Part shown: positions 37,935 through 47,735 of the stretch, one piece after another
Numbering within the stretch: position 1 is the first letter of the stretch
Layout: every line of letters starts with the position of its first letter
Origin: Siphonodentalium dalli
Lineage: Eukaryota > Mollusca > Scaphopoda > Gadilida > Siphonodentaliidae
Direction of reading: 5' to 3'
NCBI GenBank assembly: GCA_032622095.1
Contig: CP136063.1
Coordinates: 31,436,987 to 31,500,986, forward strand
DNA: 64,000 nucleotides
Translations under genes and position numbers: made by a program
Notes under the pieces: model-generated
Seen by the model: only the letters and a program-made list of their open reading frames with translations
Told to the model about the DNA's origin: nothing
Databases searched by the model: none

Positions 37935-38080
37935 CTAACCCAAAATTCTCTGTTAAAGTTTTTTTCTCGGCGGATAATTCATTAGTAGTATCTCGGCAAC
38001 TATTTTCCGGTTGATGTGCTCTTGTAACCCTTGGGGAAATTTAAATATTCAACATTGCAACAACCTACCCAAAACGACAT
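37935..38080 (+). repeat. Left inverted repeat of the nuclease/CXC element
   Basis: Contains the 34-bp perfect core at 37,935-37,968, TTCCGGTTGATGTG at 38,005-38,018, TAACCCTTGGGGAAA near 38,025 and CTACCCAAAA near 38,065, each with an inverted partner at the right end in the mirrored order. Confidence 0.8.
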
Positions 38081-38367
38081 ATGGCCATACGGGTGTGATC
38101 ATGTTTTATTCAGTAGCATAAGTTGGAAATCACGTAAGAACGTTGGTTTATGTACGTATGTTCACACCAGATAACACAAATGTCAAGATCTTACTTTTAT
38201 AGGATTATACAAAATGGCGGTCAAAATGGCCGTCATACAATCTACACTTTCATGTTACGAAAATGTACACTTTCGAAACATGACTCAACGGTGACACCCA
38301 ATATGATAGACCGGTTTTTGTTATGTCACGTGTTCGCATATGCATATAGAACAAAAATAGGTCAAGT

Positions 38368-41300
38368 ATGTCGAAATGCTTATTCAAATTCAGTTACAAA
38401 GAAGCTTGCAATAGCAATGAAAAGTGCACTGAAAATGCCGGTGAGGCGCGCATACACTCTATAATATACGCGAGCAAAGTATATGGCGATGGCCTGCATG
38501 AAACACTCGAACAAAGTCTTAATATAGACAGCAAACTTAAAGTGTCGTTTCACAGAAATTGTGCTTCCAGATACACATCAAAAACTAATGTTGAAGCATC
38601 CAAACGCAGCAATTCACCAGCTATTCCACCGAAACGTTCACGTAGGTCAGCAGGCAACTTTAATTTTCAAACTGATTGTCTATATTGTGGTGAGACATGT
38701 AATGTCGAAAAAGAACGCAGACATCCAGATCGATGGCGTCCTGCTTTCATTTGCCGATCAACGCAAACAGTAGATGGGAAGCCGTATAAGGTCGCTCTTG
38801 TGGAGAAGTGTGATTTGCGAAGAGACGAGTGGGCAAGAGGTTCGGGGTAGAATTGAGAGTGCGGTTAGTGATTTGCACGCTGTCGGGGCAAGATACCACA
38901 GAGACTGTATGACAAAATTCCTACAAAACCGATCATTGGGAGCAACCGATACGATGTTACCAACCTAATTCCATGACCTTGAATTGCAGTTTATTATTGA
39001 CGAAATGTCCGATCAAAGAGACAAAATATGGAATTCGGCGGATGTGTTTGGTATGTATGCTAGCAATGGTGGGTGTAAGTTGACACTCCCCCGGTTGGTA
39101 TCAGAACTTATTTCTCATTTCGACGGCGAACTATTGTCATTGTCTGCACCAGGATATGCAAATGTTCTTGCTTTCCATAAGAATACCGCCTCTGTGCTAA
39201 GACTTGTTAAAGATGACAACGACGACGATCTTGAACCATCTGTTCGAAAAGTGGCTAGTAGTATCGTTAATGAGTGCAGGGAACTGGCAACACATATATC
39301 TACATATAGAGTCCATATTGATAGAGATAATGCTGAGGATTCAGTGTCTGAAACACTTAAAAACCTCCTGCGAGTAATATCGACTAAGTTTGATAAAACA
39401 TTGCCTGCGCTACTTATAGGCAACATCGTCACAAATATCGTAACTGGTCATGTTACCGATTTACAAATTGCTCTAGGTATATTTTTGCGAGATTCTAAAT
39501 CGGTAATAAACCATCTTTACGATTAAGGTTAAAAAAATCGGCGGCATTAGCATCATCGGTTCATACGTATGCGAGCTCATCACTGAGTAGCGGAAAAGGT
39601 TTGTTGCAGGTCATAGCCGACAACTTCGATGCTGACATTAGTTCGCCGAATGGCAAACTTTCAACCCATTCTCTCGCAATGATAGCGACACAACCGTCGG
39701 ACGGCAATGTGATTGAACATATCAGGCAAGAACTAGAAATTCCCCGTTTAGAGAAAGCATACATCCCACTGGTAGTACTGGATGACAACGTAACTAATGT
39801 GTACGTTGACTTAAAGAAGGACCCATCCATGCCGACTGTTCCGCTGAGTAATATATCCGGTGACTTTCGCAATTATCAAAATATTTCGATATGGCGCGCA
39901 GAGGAGTGTGATTTTGCATTTTTTCAAGATATGCATCGAATTGATACTTGTCCGGAATATAATGGATACAATACAAAAATGAGCAGGGAACACGAACGAG
40001 CTCTTTCGCCAAAAACCATTGTCGGTTATCTACCGCTAATCGACCGGCCGCCTGCAGATCCATCGACAATGATGACAGCCATGTTAAAGGCGAAATTAAT
40101 CTCAAACGCTGCTCGGCAATAATTTGTAATATTTGTAGCAGACCAACTATTATATCGGATTGCACTTCACGTCAAGTGGGACAATCCTGACATGTTTAAG
40201 AACACATATATAAGGTTAGGAGGTATGCATTTGCTCATGAGCTATTGTGGATCCATCGGGTCACTGATGGTGGGAACCGGCCTGAAAGAAATTTTAGAGT
40301 CGACTTTTGGCGGAGTCTTAAAAATGCTCAAAGGCAAGAAGTTTCCTCAAAATATAAGAGCTTTGCGTCTGTTGACAGAAGAGTTACTCCGAGCAGTATT
40401 TGAAACACATGATGATATGCGGTGCATGTGTGACCTCTTTGTTGTTCTGGAGGCATCCGCATGTGAAAGCAGAACCGATAAGCTCTGGATTGAATGTCTA
40501 ATCAAACCCATGTTCATAATACTGAGATATATTAGAGCAGAGCGGGAATCTGATTGGCCGCGCCATCTAGACACCGTTGAGGAGATGATTCCTCTTTTCT
40601 TCGCAGCTGGTCACATTCATTATGCCAGATATGCACTCTATTACATATACAATAAGCCGGAACGTGAAAACAATTACATCAGCTAGTAAGCATATAAACA
40701 TTGGCAGCGTACAAATTTTCGACACAGAAGTGATCTATGCGAGGGCAATGGGATTGAAGAATAGTACGAGGAGCTTGGATATTGATGACATCCTTTCGTA
40801 TGAGTTATCGCCCTATCCACCTTCCATGTTTGAGTCTAACGGACATATGAAGGAAGCAAAGTCCAAATCAAACCTGAATAATGCGCTACGTGTTGACATC
40901 ATTTCTGACGTACCAAAGGGCGGTGTCAGCCATGCCACCTTCCTAGACGGATGTGCAATTCTATGGACAGTACGATGGCCACCACTGGGAGTAGTGCAAG
41001 ATTTCCTTGATGAATTTCGGTCTTATATACTTGCAACACTGAGAAAGAAGACAGATGTATACTTGATATTCGATAGGTATAATAAATTCAGCATCAAAGT
41101 ATCGACGCGATTAGCCCGAGACAAAGGGGCTAGCAGATTCTTCACACTCAAGCAAAACACGAGGCTACCTTCACAAAAAGTTATCCTGACAGTGAGTGAC
41201 AACAAAGCACAGCTTATTGACATGATTGTTAATGATCTCCAGGTGCACCAGGAATGTTTTGCCAATACAAATAAACGACTCGTAGTAACCGGAAAGGATC

Positions 41301-42200
41301 CCATTCCTATAGAGATTAATAAGGGCATATGTATCAATAGGCGTGATCTCAGATCGACCCACGAAGAAGGAGATACTCTCATTGTTCAGCAGGTTGCGAG
41401 AGTAGCAGCCCAAACATCGTTAGTTGTGGCAGATGACACTGACATATTTGTAATGTTACTCCATTTCCTTTATCATGGTGATTTATCCGGCCATATACTG
41501 ATGGTAGCACCGGCAAAGGGACGGATCACAATAAACATAAATGAAACGCTCAAAGCTCACATGAATATCGCTCGTGTCCTTTTAGCAATGCGTGGACTCA
41601 CGGGATGTGACACTGTCGCGGCTCTACATAGCATAGGGAAATGTACTGCCCTTAAGATTCTCAAAGTTGGAAATCACAATCTAACAGATATTGGCATGCC
41701 ATCTGCTGCAATAGAGAGAGTTGTAGATGCGGCTAAGCCATTTATTTTGGATTGCCAATCAACCACAGATGCTCGACGGAAGATATGGTCAAACAAAAGT
41801 TAGTCGCAGCATGGCTGCTGTGCCAAAACTGAATTCTCTACCTCCAACCGACGATGCTTTAATTGAAAATATTAAACGCGCCCACTTACAGGTAAGTGCA
41901 TGGAGACATGCGCTTGATGACACACCTGCTGATCTCAATCAAACTGATTACGGCTGGTCGAGAGAGAACGGATCACTCGTCCCAACCGTTGTCCCAACTG
42001 GGAAACCACTAGCTCCTGAGGCTATACTAAAACTCATTAGATGTTGTTGTGCTTCAAATGTCCCTTGCATGACCATACGTTGTGGCTGTAGGCGTGTGGG
42101 TTTAACTTGCACGGCGTTCTGTTCGTGTGAGGGGGACAGTCGGTGTATGAACGAGCTGACACATCGACAAGACGAGGAAGATACTGATGACATACACTGA
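38368..42200 (+). pseudogene. EXO1/FEN1-like nuclease with zinc-binding N-terminus and CXC domain, broken
   Basis: N-terminal part (38,368-38,850) has Cys/His clusters (MSKCLFKF, HRNCASRYTS, CLYCGETC...HPDRW). The middle part includes RYHRDCMTKF, LRLGGMHLLMSY-like IRLGGMHLLMS and FGGVLKMLKGKKFPQN (40,210-40,360). The C-terminal frame 40,622-41,803 carries, in order, DGCAILW (res. 109), LIFDRY (148), SIKVSTR, HEEGD (247), ADDTDIF (270), LTGCD (326) and IGKCTAL (338). These align with EXO1 words DTYCWLH, LVFDGC, YEAD, EDSDLL, LSGCDY, GIG..KA. The last part (41,727-42,200) has a CXC-type cluster (CCCASNVPC, CGC, CTAFCSC). Frame changes near 38,835, 39,525 and 41,795, TAA at 38,966 and 40,120, and an apparent internal loss near 40,670 show it is dead. 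I recall similar multicopy, unnamed proteins in corals and molluscs. Confidence 0.75.
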
Positions 42201-42295
42201 CTGCTCTAGGTACATTATTTATTCAATACACCAATGCTGATTTACATATGTCATTATAATTATTTTGTTTCTGTCCTAATGACATGTTGTTACCA

Positions 42296-42301
42296 AATAA
42301 A
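42296..42301 (+). promoter_or_regulatory. AATAAA poly(A) signal
   Basis: AATAAA about 95 bp after the end of the CXC-domain frame, inside the right part of the element; position fits a polyadenylation signal for that gene. Confidence 0.45.
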
Positions 42302-42534
42302 GCGAAAATGTTATATGTCGGAAGCACTGCCTTGATAGACTTGCAACAGTTATGATTTGAGCAATGAGTGCGGCCATTTTGGCAGCCATCTTGAGTATTT
42401 AATTGTCGATTTTGTCCAGTTTATGTTATTTGTCACAGCATGTCATAATACATACATCGTATCGTATTTCTGCTGCCATATATGCTGTTATTGATACGGA
42501 GATGGATCTGACATGGTCAAGGTATACACACTAT

Positions 42535-42675
42535 TTAAGACTTTTGGGTACTCAGCGGCCATTTTGAATAACAAAAGTTTCCCAAAGGTTACACATCAAC
42601 CGGAATATCAATAAAGACACCCCCGTGATACATTATCAACAGAGAAAAAAACTTTAACAGAGAATTTTGGGTTAG
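42535..42675 (-). repeat. Right inverted repeat of the nuclease/CXC element
   Basis: Inverse of the left repeat: 34-bp perfect core at 42,642-42,675, CACATCAACCGGAA at 42,592-42,605, TTTCCCAAAGGTTA near 42,578 and CTTTTGGGTAC near 42,541. Confidence 0.8.
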
Positions 42676-42889
42676 ACCCCAGTTCTGCTGGACGACATAC
42701 TCCATTAAAACGTACAATTCTTCAGCGAATAAGTTAGCAGAAGGATGAAGCCAGCAAATGCAGTAAGTACAATTGCATACCCCCATCTGAACAACGGAAT
42801 GTTTCTCGGTATCAGCAAAATTCTGTCCGCACAAAACTTAATTAAAATTCATAGCACATGTAAGTTTATCAAAATTTGGCATAGGTTAA

Positions 42890-42990
42890 AGATGGATTAT
42901 CTCTTTAAATAACAAATTTAAAATAGTTGCGTGGGTATAAAAAATAGATATTAATAATATTTATGGTCTCTGTTAAGGGTCCTTGGGGAA
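42890..42990 (+). mobile_element. TTAA-flanked TIR element, copy F, remnant
   Basis: AGATGGATTATCTCTTTAAA after TTAA, then GTTGCGTGGGTATAAAA and a jump to TGGTCTCTGTTAA. Only ~100 bp of the family's left half survives. Confidence 0.65.
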
Positions 42991-43460
42991 CTGTGATTTA
43001 GATTGAGGTCACTGGGTCGAATGTGGGCGGCCAGTGACATAACAAAAAATTTAAATTCAGAATTTTCACCTTGCTCAATTTAACAAAAAAACAAAAATAA
43101 TTTTTTAAAGATGTTATAAAATTTGAAAAAAGTGAGACTATTATAACATCTGCAGAGTTATGAATCTTTAATCTGTAATGAAATTACAGAAATATTCCAT
43201 TACCCATCCCCCCTCCCACATGGTCCATACCCCCCCCCCCCCCACTCTGTACCCAACCAACATCCCTTTCAACCGATATCATCTCCAAATTCCAATTTTA
43301 ATACCTGTTCTATCCAAAAGCAGATCATATCTCTGCAGAGACCAAGAGAGAGAAGGACGTTAATCTAGATTAGAATAATATATGTTATCTGACAGCTTGT
43401 GTAACAACACTGCTATCACTGCTAGGTTTCCCATGGCTGTTGAGGCCTAATCAGACTGAG
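42991..43460. other. No gene recognised
   Basis: Low-complexity AT-rich sequence with a C run of about 15 near 43,231. Confidence 0.5.
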
Positions 43461-44172
43461 GATGAATCCGGTGATGCTAGCCCGCCTTGCGTAATAGCGT
43501 CATTAAATTCACCTTTTGGGGAGCTCATTCTGCAAATGTCAGACACACTATATCCAGACTTGGCCGTCATATTATTTTCTTAACCACCGCTTATCCAGCT
43601 GAAATGATACCCTGATTTTTCAAAGAAAAATTGGGGGGTATATTGGATTGAATTTGTCTTCTATCAGGCGGTCCTTCCATCAATATTTCTGTTGGGATGT
43701 CTATCCATCCGTCTATCAACAATTGTTTTCTTCTCCATATTAAAGACCAAATGTGTTTATATATTTCAGTGTGCATGTTCCCTAGGTGACTCACAATCAG
43801 ATTTGTTCAAATAAGTTCATCAGATCAAATAGTTGCGAAGCTAGGGCCACAACTCTTTCCGTTCATAGTAATTTCTTCTCAAGCACCATTGAGCCTATAT
43901 TACTAGTAGCTTATATTTGGTATGGATGGGCCTTGGTGGCCATGTTCAGATGTGTTCAAATGGGGTCATTTTTAGGAAATTAGGTTCACAGAGGGTGAAT
44001 TCGTTGATGCTATTCCACCTTGGGGGAATAGTGTCATTAAATTCACCTTTTGGTCACCTCATTGTGCAAAGGTCAGACACACTAAATACAGACTTGGCTG
44101 TTCCAATATTATTTTCTAAACCACCACTTATCCAGGTGAAATCATACCCTATTGGATATTGGGGGTATATTG
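43461..44172. repeat. Spaced direct repeat, ~180-bp units
   Basis: Unit 43,461-43,645 (GATGCTAGCCCGCC, GTCATTAAATTCACCTTTTGG, CAGACACACTA, TAACCACCGCTTATCCAG, GGGGTATATTGG) recurs at 43,990-44,172 in the same orientation, about 530 bp downstream and about 80 percent identical. Nature unknown. Confidence 0.7.
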
Positions 44173-45425
44173 GTATTACTAGATGAATGGATATAATAGA
44201 TGGGGATTCACATTTGCTCTAATATGGGCAGAGTTAAGAGATTTAACTCTCCTCTATCATGTTTGGTACTGGTATAATAATATTGATTTCTAGGCAGCCT
44301 GGGTGGGGGCAATATTTGAGGCAATGGGGAAGGATTGTAGGGGGGTGGAGTTTTGACCCCTACTTTGATTAAAATTTAAACAGTTGAAAATTTCATGCCT
44401 GATATAACATTAGTTGTAGATTAGATGTTCACATCACAAATAGGTTAGAATTGATCTCATAGTTTGGTTTGATTTTCCAACATGTATGTTTTTAAACCAA
44501 CAGTCCATATGTTCCTACTTCAGGTTAAACTGTTGGACCAAATTGGCCACACATTTTAACTTCATGTAAATTTCAAACGTTTGAGAGCTTGAAGTACTGG
44601 TACCAGTTGTAAAATTCAACCTAAGAGGGATGTGCAAAAGGATTTTGTGAACTTAGTACTATGGTATGATTGTCTTCTTTAAAGGGTAAGAGGTTTGAGA
44701 TTTGTCAGTGCTGTGAACTTCAAGTTGAAGAGCCCTGCCCATCTGAGAACCTCCAGCTATGTCCATGTTTAGAACTACTTGTATTAAGTGATATTGTCAC
44801 ATACTGACTCGTATAGTCTTCAGAGTCTCAGTCTTTACAATCTGGGCGACCAACAGTCATTGACTGTCTTGTTACAGTATATAACAAAGATAAAACACGA
44901 TAATTATACACGCAATTAACTTTGACAAATATTTTTTTAGTTTAGCAAAACAGAATTTCATGTGGCAAAAAGTTTGTCAAGAGAAAATTTCGTCCAGCGT
45001 CAACCCTGATTGTCCTATTTAATGTCCTGTTGATTGCCGGTGAGATCAAAGTGGTCATTTGGGGCATGACATGATTTCCCAAAATCATGTCGCACGCATA
45101 AACATAGTTGTCTAAGTCTAATGGCGTCTTTGGTGGCATATAAATTAAATTTTTAAATGAAATATCAATAATCTAACCAATGTGCTTTTATCTGATATTT
45201 CAAAGCAGAAATGCATTATACAATTAACCATTTACAGTAATATAATCACAAATTATAATGTGTGCATGTTTCACTGGTAAATAGTAATAAGTAACTTGTT
45301 CTATAATGTCGCGATATTCAGTCTCAAAATATCAATTTTGTTCTCTATGTACATCTGAATAATTCAAATAAAATTGGATAACGCAAAATATCAATTTGAA
45401 GCACTACCCAAATATTATGATTTAA
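44173..45425. other. No gene recognised
   Basis: Non-coding looking sequence with no repeat partner that I could find in the window. The minus frame 44,942-45,139 has no motif. Confidence 0.5.
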
Positions 45426-45927
45426 AGATGGATTATCTCTTCAAATAACAAATAATAAAATAATAGATATGAACTGAAGACCTATGTCCGGAAAACCTTC
45501 TATCAATTAATATTGATTTTATTTCGAATATTAAATCGGGACCGTTTATGTTACTATTTTTAGAACCGACCATTCGGATGAGACCGTATTGCGATATAGA
45601 GCACTGGGCTGTTCCTACGGCTACGCAACGAATGTCAAATGTCACAGATTGGTTGCTTGTATTGTTTTGTTCCACATATATAAGCGATAATGAGTATAAT
45701 TAACGTTTATTTGTGACAAAATTGCACAATATAATTTCTGGTCTCTGTTAACAGTAACCACTATTGTTCGTTAGCTGAACAATCACACCTTTTTAGACCA
45801 GAAAATATTCGAAATAAAATTAATATTAATCGATAGAAGCATTTCCGGACAGGTGTCTTCGATTCAAATCTAATATTTTATACCCCGGTAACTATATAAT
45901 ACATGTTTACAAAGAGATAATCCACCT
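45426..45927 (+). mobile_element. TTAA-flanked TIR element, copy E, complete
   Basis: A 502-bp uninterrupted copy with TTAA outside both ends (45,422-45,425; 45,928-45,931). Termini AGATGGATTATCTCTTC / GAGATAATCCACCT. The junction AACAGTAACCACTATTGTTCGTTAGC near 45,751-45,775 is the empty version of the site into which LINEs inserted in copies A and B. Confidence 0.85.
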
Positions 45928-46200
45928 TTAACAGTGTTGTTCCTCTTGGAAGCACGTTTTATATGCCCGTTTTTAAAAACTGGAAGTATTATGCTATTGA
46001 TCTGTCCATTCATCTAACTGTCTTTCTGTTGGCTTTTTTGGGTTTCCGGATGATAAATTTAGTAAGTCTTATTTGAATGGAATTAAATTTCGTATGTGAG
46101 TTAACTAACCCAAAATACAGGTCAAGTTTGAAATTGGGTTCCGCTCGCCAATTCTGCACATACATATTAAATTATACTAATCATAAATCTTATATTTCAG

Positions 46201-46415
46201 GATGCCAACCACTCCATCATCACATATGATGGTAAAGATTTTCTCAGTGCTAGCAGCTTGGAGGTAGTGGCCGAGGGTGTATCCATCTGCACTTGTGATG
46301 ATCTGGTGGATGCTGTAACTTGCTTAACTGCAGTTCATTATCTTTAACATTACGTACAACAAAAAAGTATCTAAAACTCTAATATTTGTCCAGAAAGTCC
46401 TGCTCTGTGACTGAA
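46201..46415 (+). pseudogene. Terminal-exon fragment of an unrecognised multicopy gene
   Basis: Directly after a good 3' splice site (pyrimidine-rich ...ATCTTATATTTCAG at 46,187-46,200) a frame reads DANHSIITYDGKDFLSASSL, EVVAEGVSICTCDDLVDAVT, CLTAVHYL and stops at 46,345. With a one-base shift it continues FNITYNKKVSKTLIFVQKVL to about 46,415. The pattern (a '...ALTCFIAAHYIFNIAYP..' like C-terminus) reminds me of repeated invertebrate genes of unknown function, but I cannot name it. The splice acceptor argues that it derives from a spliced gene and was not reverse-transcribed. No upstream exon was found. Confidence 0.4.
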
Positions 46416-46950
46416 TTTGTGAGAAAACTGAACTCAAGTGCCTGTCCTTGACCATATTTCCAGGGATGCATGACAGTCAATAATGACTTGCGGTCAATGG
46501 TTGCCACTGCAAATGCCGTCTTCCGGAACTACAACAACAATTGATTGCAGTCACAAAAAACTCCAATTATAAAGTCCCATTAACTGGACAGACAGATTTG
46601 TACCCGTAGAGATAGCTTAAATTACGTTGGAGTATACCTGTTCTCGGCAGAATTTAATTATTTTTCAATTCATTTACCTACATTCTTTAATTCAGACTGT
46701 GATGGCACCGCCAGTTTTTATATGAAAATTGCTATCTCGATAGTACCATGGCTGGTGCTCTTAAAGGATTTGTCCGGTAAAGAAACAGTTTGGTTTAAAC
46801 ATGTTTCCTTGTTTATGTTAGTGAATCTGTTTCGGTAAATGATATAGGCATGTCATTGTAATGTCATAACTGCTATGAGTCCCAAATAACATAATCATCT
46901 ATGTATGTTGGGTAGCATTCTATGTGAAATCCAATTACATGTACAGAATA

Positions 46951-47106
46951 CATATACACTGGCTTACAAGGTCAAGGTAAATGTGTGTTAGGCAATGCAT
47001 TCTCTTATATATGCAAGGCTATAGGAGACTCGCATATACAGTATCAGAGAATCCATTGGCACATGGTTTTCACAATATTTCAGGAAGCTCCAGTCAAGCA
47101 AGGGTT
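46951..47106. mobile_element. Hairpin MITE of the TCTCTTATATAT family, right half
   Basis: Contains GGCTTACAAGGTCAAGGTAAA, the GCATTCTCTTATATATGC hairpin, CCATTGGCACATGGTTTTCAC and the end GGAAGCTCCAGTCAAGCAAGGGTTAA, the inverse of the family's left end. The left terminus is not identifiable. Confidence 0.6.
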
Positions 47107-47735
47107 AAGAATAAGAACCATTTCATAACCCTATTATTTGGTCATATTGGCAGGCGTCTTGTTCAGAACAAAATAAACAAATGCTTAGCAGCTAGTCGGA
47201 ATTAATTTCTCCTTTTGTTATGTCACGATACAGCCTCAGCTGTTGAATGTGACAATAAACACGGGCAAACAATCAAAGTCAGTGTTCAAATGGTTAAAAA
47301 GAGTAAAGCTTTATTCCACCAATCTAGGTGTTATCCTAGATATAAATGTGCGCATGCGCGGAAGAGGAAGTCTTCGAAAATTTTCGGAAAGATTTTCAAA
47401 TTATTTTTGCATAATCTACCTATTTTGTTTTACTATGTCAGTAATAAATTGTTTGTAGCTGATCTGAACAACTTGAAGCACAAAACTACGCCGACCCGAT
47501 CGCCGAAAGACAAACGGAACACCGGTTTGAAAGTTGAAAAATAGCTATCCTATTTTCGTGGTATCAACAACATCACGGCAACAGACTTTCGTCGAAAATA
47601 AATATAAAGGTAAAATAGACGCTTCCAATCGTAACATCAATGATATGTCAAGTTGTATGTCAGATTGAGTTGGGCAGCATGGACTTGTCACCAAGCTATA
47701 TCAACTCACTCTCCTGGCTGCAATTTTGACACTTC
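47107..47735. other. Probable 5' UTR of the CR1-like LINE
   Basis: Two short overlapping frames (47,215-47,544 and 47,243-47,458) lie here in different phases and have no motif. The segment from about 47,500 is less AT-rich and runs without a boundary into the LINE coding frame at 47,736. Confidence 0.35.

Larger units (their letters stand above)
37905..42700 (+). mobile_element. TIR-bounded ~4.8-kb element carrying a FEN/EXO1-like nuclease + CXC gene
   Basis: Inverted repeats of ~145 bp bound an intronless coding region. A perfect 34-bp core (CTAACCCAAAATTC... at 37,935-37,968; inverse at 42,642-42,675) is followed at the same 36-bp spacing on both sides by TTCCGGTTGATGTG (38,005-38,018; 42,592-42,605) and then by TAACCYTTGGG. 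Weak similarity continues outward to AGCAG at about 37,910 and 42,690, so the exact ends and the target duplication are not fixed. The inverted arms with matched spacing make a DNA-transposon-like unit far more likely than a host gene or retrocopy. No DDE transposase motif was seen, and I know no named superfamily that fits. Confidence 0.65.

Noticed and set aside
37905-42700. Host gene or processed retrocopy for the nuclease/CXC region
   Set aside because: The long inverted repeats with matched spacing flank it on both sides and no poly(A) tail or direct repeats were found.
21677-45675. Conserved ~80-codon protein (MEQNN..NQS...QCSISQYG) encoded by the TTAA element
   Set aside because: Between copies C and E I count about 12 replacement and 3 silent differences in the aligned part, the ratio expected without selection. 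Copies A and B have a frameshift and an early stop. It is a shared chance frame.
47215-47544. Small gene before the CR1-like LINE (possible ORF1)
   Set aside because: Two frames overlap in different phases. Neither has an RNA-binding or coiled-coil pattern expected of a LINE ORF1.
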